13,016 bases of DNA, from positions 1 through 13,016 of the forward strand of contig DATGIQ010000627.1 in the NCBI GenBank assembly GCA_035295665.1, read 5' to 3'. Positions 8,410-13,016 of the stretch are shown piece after piece. Source of the DNA: DATGIQ01 sp035295665. Its GTDB lineage: Bacteria; Planctomycetota; Planctomycetia; Gemmatales; Gemmataceae. The position numbers and the translations under genes were made by a program. Below the pieces are notes generated by a model. It was given only the letters and a program-made list of their open reading frames with translations. It was not told where the DNA came from and did no database searches. Position 1 is the first letter of the stretch, and each line of letters begins with the position of its first letter.

Positions 8410-10635
8410 ATGAACAGGGACAACGTCCGCAACTTTACTTACCTCAACCGGGAAGGCCGCTGGCGGGGCCACCACTGGAATGGCCTCGAAGTGGGCGGAG
8501 ATGGCGCCCTCCGGCTAAGCCCGCTTCCGATACTCGATGGATCGCCTTCTGATGAAATCGCCGTGCTGCCCAGGCCTGAAGGCCCGGCCGGCATTGCGGT
8601 GGATATTGATGGAACGATCTTCTTCAGCGACCCGCAGGCGAATCGCGTTTGGCGCATTGACGGTTGCGATTCGTCGCTGGCCCCGGCACCCTGCATGGGT
8701 AAGGACGGGAGTGCGCCAGGCCAGTTCCAAACGCCGCGCGGCCTGCTGCTGCTCAGGCGGCGTCGGGCTTTGCTGGTGGCCGATAGCGGCAACCACCGGA
8801 TTCAGGTGTTCGATCCTGTATCAGCCCAGTTGATCGAGATCTGGGGGCAGCCTGCCCCGGCCGACAATCCTCAACCGAGCAGCTTGCCCGGCCGCTTTGA
8901 TATGCCCTGGACGCTGACTGCCGATTCGTCAGGGAATGTGTACGTGGTGGACTATGGCAACAAGCGAGTCCAGAAGTTCAACCCCCTCGGTCAAGTGGTT
9001 ACGTCATTCTGGAATAGGCTCGCCGCAGCGGGAATCCTGAGCCAGCCGAGTGATGTAGCCGTCGGTGAAGTGAATGGCGCGGTGCGGATTTACATTTTAG
9101 ATGCAGCAACCCACATGGTGTTTGTGGTCGACGCAGGCGGCAATCCTTTACTCGATGACAACGGGCAACCGGTCTCGTTCGGCGGCGCGCAGCTTTCACA
9201 GCCGATGGGCCTCGCGGCGTTGGGTGAGGCAATCTATGCAGGTGACAACATCGCGCGTGCGGTATGCCAGTTTAATGCCCGCAGTTTTCAGTATGGGGGG
9301 CAGGCCGTCGGATACCAAGGACCCGTGGCGGCGCTCGCTGCCAGCCCCGAGGGTGTGCTGCTGGTGCATACCGGGACGTCCCTTGCGCCAGTGCGGCTGT
9401 TGCCGGGAAAAGCCTACACCAAGCAAGGCAGCTTCTGGACTGATGCGATCATCGCCCCCGGCGACAAGGTCATATGGCATCGGCTGGAAGTCATTGGGGC
9501 GCTGCCTGCGCCGGACGCTCATCTCAATCTCTTCTACCACATCTCGAATGACCCGAACGATGCACCCTTGCCGCCCACTCCTGGCCCCGGAACAAATCCA
9601 TTCAGTGACCCGAGGTGGCGAAGGGGACCGTCGGATGTCTCGGATCTCTTCCTGGGCGGCGAACCGTCGCTCTACCTCTGGGTTGGGGTGTACTTTTCTG
9701 GAGACGGCTTGGCCTCGCCGGTCATTCAACAGATGCGAGTGGAGTTTGACCACACGGGGTATCTCAGCCACTTGCCGGCCATCTACCGGAAGGCCGGAGC
9801 TTGCAAAGACTTTTTGCTTCGCTTTCTGTCGCTGTTCGAAACCTTTTTCAGCCAGACTGAGGCGGCCATCCATGCGTTGCCTTCGTTGTTTGACCCGTGG
9901 TCACCCCCGCGGGAATACCTGCCGTGGCTGGCCGGATGGCTCGCGCTGACACTTGACGAAGAGTGGAACGAGGCTACTCAGCGGCGAGCTATTGCGGATG
10001 CTTTCGCAAGCTATGCCTTGCGTGGCACTCCGGCGGGACTACGGAAGGCGTTACAGGACCAGGCTGGAGTGGCAGCCGTGATTCAGGAGCCGATTCTGAA
10101 CGCCGCATGGTGGGCCTTACCTGCGCCTGAACAAGCACCCTGTCAGGAAACGACCGATGCGGCGACGCAGGCGCCCGCGTGGCAGGCAGGAGAGAACTCC
10201 GTGTTGGGTTACACCACGATGCTTGCGCCCGCTCAGCCTCAGGGTGCGGTGGTGGGCACAACCGCTGTCCTCGATCAGTCTCACGTGATTACCGAGGAGG
10301 AATTCGGCGCTCCTCTCTTTTCGGATGTGGCTTTCCAGTTCAGCGTTCAGGTTTACCGCGCCCAGGCAAATTCTCCTCAGGTGCTTGAACGGGTGCGCGA
10401 GACGATCGAAAAGGAGAAACCAGCCCACACCACCTATCACCTTTGCGTGCTGGAGCCGCGCATGAGGATTGGCTTCCAGTCGCGGGTCGGTGTAGACACG
10501 GTCGTCGCCGGTCCGCCGCCCAGCCTGCGGCTGGGCGAGACCGGCAATTTGGGGGCTGACGCCGTTCTGGCCGGACAACCAGCAGGCGCAATCGGAGAGC
10601 GAAGCGAATTAGGAGTGACCACGATTTTAGGCTAG
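8410..10635 (+). CDS. Tail protein I-like (TIGR02242-type) baseplate protein with N-terminal NHL beta-propeller
   Basis: The protein is 741 residues. The N-terminal ~330 residues contain about five or six NHL-type blades, for example GIAVDIDGTIFFSD (61-74), LLVADSGNHRIQVFD near 121-136, VYVVDYGNKRVQKFN near 177-191, and YILDAATHMVFVVDA near 228-242. A beta sandwich at about 340-445 (VIWHRLEV, LYLWVGVYFSGDG) leads to the tail I domain, YLSHLPAIYR at 451-460 through about 560, with FLSLFETFF, LPWLAGWLALTLDEEW and LRGTPAGLRKAL. The C-terminal part has EKPAHTTYHLCVLEPRMRIG and a set of short LGxxTxL-like repeats. In P2-like tails, gpI lies at the wedge periphery; the same role is expected here. 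The propeller could bind a partner protein or surface ligand, which is inference. GGAAAG at 8396-8401 precedes ATG by eight bases. Confidence 0.9.
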   Translation: MNRDNVRNFTYLNREGRWRGHHWNGLEVGGDGALRLSPLPILDGSPSDEIAVLPRPEGPAGIAVDIDGTIFFSDPQANRVWRIDGCDSSLAPAPCMGKDGSAPGQFQTPRGLLLLRRRRALLVADSGNHRIQVFDPVSAQLIEIWGQPAPADNPQPSSLPGRFDMPWTLTADSSGNVYVVDYGNKRVQKFNPLGQVVTSFWNRLAAAGILSQPSDVAVGEVNGAVRIYILDAATHMVFVVDAGGNPLLDDNGQPVSFGGAQLSQPMGLAALGEAIYAGDNIARAVCQFNARSFQYGGQAVGYQGPVAALAASPEGVLLVHTGTSLAPVRLLPGKAYTKQGSFWTDAIIAPGDKVIWHRLEVIGALPAPDAHLNLFYHISNDPNDAPLPPTPGPGTNPFSDPRWRRGPSDVSDLFLGGEPSLYLWVGVYFSGDGLASPVIQQMRVEFDHTGYLSHLPAIYRKAGACKDFLLRFLSLFETFFSQTEAAIHALPSLFDPWSPPREYLPWLAGWLALTLDEEWNEATQRRAIADAFASYALRGTPAGLRKALQDQAGVAAVIQEPILNAAWWALPAPEQAPCQETTDAATQAPAWQAGENSVLGYTTMLAPAQPQGAVVGTTAVLDQSHVITEEEFGAPLFSDVAFQFSVQVYRAQANSPQVLERVRETIEKEKPAHTTYHLCVLEPRMRIGFQSRVGVDTVVAGPPPSLRLGETGNLGADAVLAGQPAGAIGERSELGVTTILG

Positions 10636-10653
10636 CCGCAGAAGCTCTGCGGC
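10635..10653 (+). promoter_or_regulatory. Stem-loop overlapping the stop of the gpI-like gene
   Basis: A perfect 8-base inverted repeat, GCCGCAGA and TCTGCGGC, surrounds a 3-base loop (AGC). Its first base is the last base of the TAG stop. It is followed by CCCCAAATG rather than a T run, so it is not a standard rho-independent terminator. It may protect or separate transcript segments, which is inference. Confidence 0.5.
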
Positions 10654-10668
10654 CCCCAAATGTGCACC

Positions 10669-10674
10669 AGGAGG
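10669..10674 (+). promoter_or_regulatory. Strong ribosome binding site of paralogue B1
   Basis: AGGAGG is a full consensus Shine-Dalgarno site ten bases before ATG 10685 and lies 15 bases after the stem-loop. Confidence 0.6.
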
Positions 10675-10684
10675 ACGATCCGTC

Positions 10685-11476
10685 ATGGAAAGCAATAATG
10701 GCGCTACATGCGCATGCGATGTGAAGACTTTTGTTCGCAATCGGTACTTCTATGGCAAACTGCTTGACGTCTACCACTTCGAGCTTGAGCAGAACTACTT
10801 TAACGCCAAGAGATGGCTCCTGAACCGGCTCGTGACCGGCTACGGCGTCATCTGCGGCCTTGGCGTTTCGGCTGGCAGCGACGGCCAAAGCATTGTGGTC
10901 GAGGCGGGCGTGGCCATTGATAAATGGGGCCGCGAGATCGTCATCCCCACGGCTTCAAAGCCTCTTGCGTTGCCGCCTCTTCCTCCCGCGACGCCCGGAA
11001 CGCCTTCGGCGGATCACCCTGCGAGCGATTGCAACTGCGATGAGCATTGGGTTCACTTGTGCGCCTGCTACCACGAATGCCTGAGCGACCCAGTGCCCGC
11101 CCTGGGCGGCGATTGCGACCAGAACGCAACATGCTCGCCGGGAGCGGTGCGTGAGCGCTACGAGTTGGAGTTCAAGGAAGGCAAGCTGCCGGCTGTCGAT
11201 GTAAGCTGTTCCGTGCCGGATCTCGTCTCCGGAACCACCATCAACTACCCGGCACTCGCGCAGTATGTGAGCAGCCCATGTTCGGATTGCCCGGATGATC
11301 CGTGCATCGCGCTAGCCAACATCCACCTGCCGGACCCGGGCGGCGCGCTGGCTGCCGGAAGCATCGACATTGCCGTGCGGCCCATCGTCTACACCAACGA
11401 TTTACTGCACGACCTGTTGATCTGCCTGACTAATAAACCGGCCACCCAGGACCACCTCCGAGGCGGCAAGAGTTGA
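10685..11476 (+). CDS. Conserved cysteine-rich eCIS-locus protein of unknown function, paralogue B1
   Basis: The protein is 263 residues and is a third member of the four-gene family. Its N-terminal motifs are RYFYGKLLDVYHFELEQNYF (20-39), GYGVICGLGV (52-61) and AGVAIDKWGREIVI (74-87). It has about 15 cysteines, including CAC near the N-terminus, CNCDEHW, CAC, YHEC, GDCDQNATC and CSDCPDDPC. The YHEC...C...C...YEL stretch and the C-x-x-C-P stretch align with the gene at 11607. No signal peptide or membrane segment is seen, so the cysteines suggest metal binding or disulphides formed after release of the particle; this is inference. The ribosome binding site is strong: AGGAGG lies ten bases before ATG. 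A stem-loop lies between this gene and the previous one. Gene status is firm and function unknown. Confidence 0.86.
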   Translation: MESNNGATCACDVKTFVRNRYFYGKLLDVYHFELEQNYFNAKRWLLNRLVTGYGVICGLGVSAGSDGQSIVVEAGVAIDKWGREIVIPTASKPLALPPLPPATPGTPSADHPASDCNCDEHWVHLCACYHECLSDPVPALGGDCDQNATCSPGAVRERYELEFKEGKLPAVDVSCSVPDLVSGTTINYPALAQYVSSPCSDCPDDPCIALANIHLPDPGGALAAGSIDIAVRPIVYTNDLLHDLLICLTNKPATQDHLRGGKS

Positions 11477-11484
11477 ACCTTTGC

Positions 11485-11564
11485 TGTAGCGCCGGTGTCA
11501 TCACCGGCGAATTTTCGGCGCTGAAAGACTGCACTGAACGAAGTGAAGGGACAGCGCCACTACA
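11485..11564. repeat. Palindromic intergenic element (REP or MITE-like)
   Basis: This fills most of the 130-base gap before the last gene. The outer ends are TGTAG (11485-11489) and CTACA (11560-11564). Inside are a perfect 8-base stem with a 4-base loop, CGCCGGTG-TCAT-CACCGGCG (11490-11509), and a second inverted pair, GGCGCTG (11517-11523) and CAGCGCC (11552-11558), which encloses a small CACT/AGTG hairpin (11532-11545). No coding frame is evident. The design resembles dispersed palindromic repeats; copies elsewhere cannot be judged from this window. It could also act as a transcript processing or attenuation structure. Confidence 0.5.
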
Positions 11565-11594
11565 AGAACCGCTGTGATTTACAGAACTCCGTAG

Positions 11595-11600
11595 AAGGAG
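11595..11600 (+). promoter_or_regulatory. Ribosome binding site of paralogue B2
   Basis: AAGGAG lies six bases before ATG 11607, after the palindromic element. Confidence 0.6.
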
Positions 11601-11606
11601 AACACC

Positions 11607-12935
11607 ATGAACAACAACAACTGCGGCACGATTTCGCCGTGCGATACGAGCATCGCCGAACGACCTCGCTATTTCCCGCGTCAACTGATTACTCCAGATG
11701 ATTTGACGCTCGAACAGGAATATTTTCGAAACAAACTGCGCCGCCACAATCGCATCATGCACGGGTGGGGCGTGGTTTGCGGCGCCAAAGTGTGCCCTGT
11801 GCCGGTGGCGAACGGCGCCGCGAGTGATCCAACCGGCGCCAGCGCGGCAAGCTCCTTTCAGCCCTGGCTGGTGACCGTTTCACCCGGCTACATTCTCGGG
11901 CCTTATGGCGATGAAATCATCATCGACTGTTGCCGGACGGTGGATCTGCGCACCGCAGGCATAACCGGCGTCACCGGCGAGCCCTGCGTCCAGGCACCTG
12001 ACCCCTGGTGCACGGATGTCTATGTACAGCGCGACCCCAATGCCCCGCTTTACATCGCCGTAAAGTACAAGGAATGCCGGGCGCGGCCCGTCCGCGTCCA
12101 GCCCATCGGTTGCGGCTGCGACGATACTCAGTGCGAATACTCGCGCCTGCGCGACGGTTACGAGATTGGTATTCTGAACCAGTGTCCTGACACGCATCAG
12201 AATCCCCCTCAAATGGACAACCTCGCCAAGGGCACAACACCCGATTGTCCTGCCTGCCCCACCAGCCCGTGGGTGGTGCTGGCCAAGGTGACCGTCGATC
12301 AAGACGGGACGATTGCCACCATCGACAATTGCGCTTGCCGCCGCATCGTGCTCTCGTTCGGCAGTTTCTGGTGGGCTTGCCAGGCAGCCCAATTGTCTGT
12401 CAAGGGAGTCACTCCCGTCACTTCTTCCGTTAATTTGCAGGCGGTTCCACAGGGTACGAAGAGTCTGGGCATGAACGTTACGTTGGATACTCAGCAGCCC
12501 CTGCCGGCACCGCCTCAGACGAAGGCTGACTTGGGCGCGGGCATTATCGTGAACAGCTTTGTTCCGGGCGCCCCGGGCCAACCCGCCTTGTTGAACGTGG
12601 ATGTGCTTCCAACAGCAAGTCCGGGCCCGCGCACGCTGACCATAACCACGTCGGACGGCTTCGAAGCCAGCCTCGAAAAAGCGATCAACATTGTGGCGGC
12701 TACTGCTGGTAGCGGGCCAGCGCCTGCCCCCTCGCCGGCTCCGACTCCAGCCCCGGCTCCGCAAACGAGCGGCGGAACGCCCGCGGCCCCGCAATCAGCG
12801 GGAGGCGCGCCAGCTCCTCAACCAACGCCATCACCGGCGGCACCGAGCGCGGAAACGGCTGGGGGGGCGGCCCCGGGGCAGCCCGCGACCTCCGCCCCGG
12901 AAAGGCCGACGCGGAGGCGAGGCAAGAGCCCGTAG
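11607..12935 (+). CDS. Conserved cysteine-rich eCIS-locus protein, paralogue B2, with Ig-like domain and Pro/Ala-rich tail
   Basis: The protein is 442 residues. The N-terminal family motifs are RYFPRQLITPDDLTLEQEYF (21-40), RRHNRIMHGWGVVCG (45-59) and PGYILGPYGDEIIID further on. About 18 cysteines lie in the first ~285 residues (CGTISPC, DCC, YKEC, GCGCDDTQC, CPAC, NCACRR). The region GYEIGIL...CPACPTSPWVVLAKV matches the gene at 10685. A beta-rich segment (about 285-360, starting VKGVTPVTSSVNLQAVPQGT) looks like an Ig/IPT-type domain. The last ~80 residues are low-complexity Pro/Ala/Ser with a basic end (RPTRRRGKSP). No signal peptide is seen. The longer C-terminus separates it from its three paralogues and could be a flexible arm or attachment part, which is inference. 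AAGGAG at 11595-11600 precedes ATG by six bases. Confidence 0.86.
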   Translation: MNNNNCGTISPCDTSIAERPRYFPRQLITPDDLTLEQEYFRNKLRRHNRIMHGWGVVCGAKVCPVPVANGAASDPTGASAASSFQPWLVTVSPGYILGPYGDEIIIDCCRTVDLRTAGITGVTGEPCVQAPDPWCTDVYVQRDPNAPLYIAVKYKECRARPVRVQPIGCGCDDTQCEYSRLRDGYEIGILNQCPDTHQNPPQMDNLAKGTTPDCPACPTSPWVVLAKVTVDQDGTIATIDNCACRRIVLSFGSFWWACQAAQLSVKGVTPVTSSVNLQAVPQGTKSLGMNVTLDTQQPLPAPPQTKADLGAGIIVNSFVPGAPGQPALLNVDVLPTASPGPRTLTITTSDGFEASLEKAINIVAATAGSGPAPAPSPAPTPAPAPQTSGGTPAAPQSAGGAPAPQPTPSPAAPSAETAGGAAPGQPATSAPERPTRRRGKSP

Positions 12936-13016
12936 GGGTTGCTGCAAGTCCTTCCTTGAGGAGTGTGGTAACCGGCTTCACGCCGCCATTTCTCGCGGAG
13001 GCGGGATAAACCCACC
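12936..13016. other. Intergenic end of window, no gene seen
   Basis: No start with a ribosome binding site and a lasting open frame is visible. A weak CCGCC/GGCGG pair (12983-12987 and 13000-13004) is present without a T run, so no terminator is called. Confidence 0.4.

Noticed and set aside
9196..9873. Minus-strand open frame of 225 codons, and a plus-strand frame at 9101-9949
   Set aside because: Both overlap the gpI-like gene in its propeller, sandwich and tail I regions, which carry the family motifs. Neither has a recognisable domain.
10635..10660. Rho-independent terminator after the gpI-like gene
   Set aside because: The stem is good, but the following bases are CCCCAAATG and no T run is present.
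11880..12794. Long minus-strand open frame (304 codons)
   Set aside because: It lies opposite a plus-strand gene with clear paralogue motifs and a strong ribosome binding site. Its translation is Arg/Gly/Ala-rich with no recognisable domain, as expected for a GC-rich shadow frame.
12983..13004. Terminator at the end of the window
   Set aside because: The stem is only five bases with a long loop and no T run follows.

Overview
The window is a single plus-strand block of eight closely packed genes, and it reads as the baseplate end of an extracellular contractile injection system (eCIS, a phage-tail-like particle). Evidence for this: two paralogous baseplate J-like proteins (TIGR02243-type), a DUF4157/eCIS-core protein lying between them, and a P2 gpI-like tail protein (TIGR02242-type) fused to an NHL beta-propeller. 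Sheath, tube, spike, tape measure, ATPase and cap genes are not in the window and would be expected upstream or downstream. The DNA is GC-rich, with no tRNA, rRNA, CRISPR array or transposase. The gene set suggests a free-living environmental bacterium. The protein style and a palindromic intergenic element made me think of Acidobacteriota, but that is a low-confidence guess.

Layout: the first baseplate J-like protein (3-2456) is cut at its 5' end by the window edge and is built from about three copies of a ~170-residue beta module. Next comes the DUF4157 protein (2503-4158), which carries two separate HExxH zinc-protease-type motifs and a tryptophan-rich amphipathic middle region; it is a candidate payload. 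The second baseplate J-like protein (4182-6431) is complete. Two paralogous proteins of unknown function follow (6433-7389 and 7417-8394), then the NHL/gpI-like tail protein (8410-10635), then two more members of the same unknown family in a cysteine-rich form (10685-11476 and 11607-12935). The last 81 bases hold no gene that I can support.

How it may work together: the two J-like proteins should form the wedge ring around the hub and spike, and the gpI-like protein should sit at the wedge periphery. The four unknown paralogues flank the gpI-like gene two by two. They share an N-terminal motif set, roughly R-Y/F-F/W-x-G-Q/K-L-L, then D-F, N-R-x-L, G-x-G-V-x-x-G, and G-x-A-x-D-x-x-G-R-E-I. Their position suggests structural or fibre/adaptor parts of the particle. 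They are the least explained part of the locus.

Intergenic gaps are 1 to 49 bases except for 130 bases before the last gene. The block therefore looks like one transcription unit, with a stem-loop at the end of the gpI-like gene and a palindromic repeat-like element in front of the last gene where expression could be modulated.
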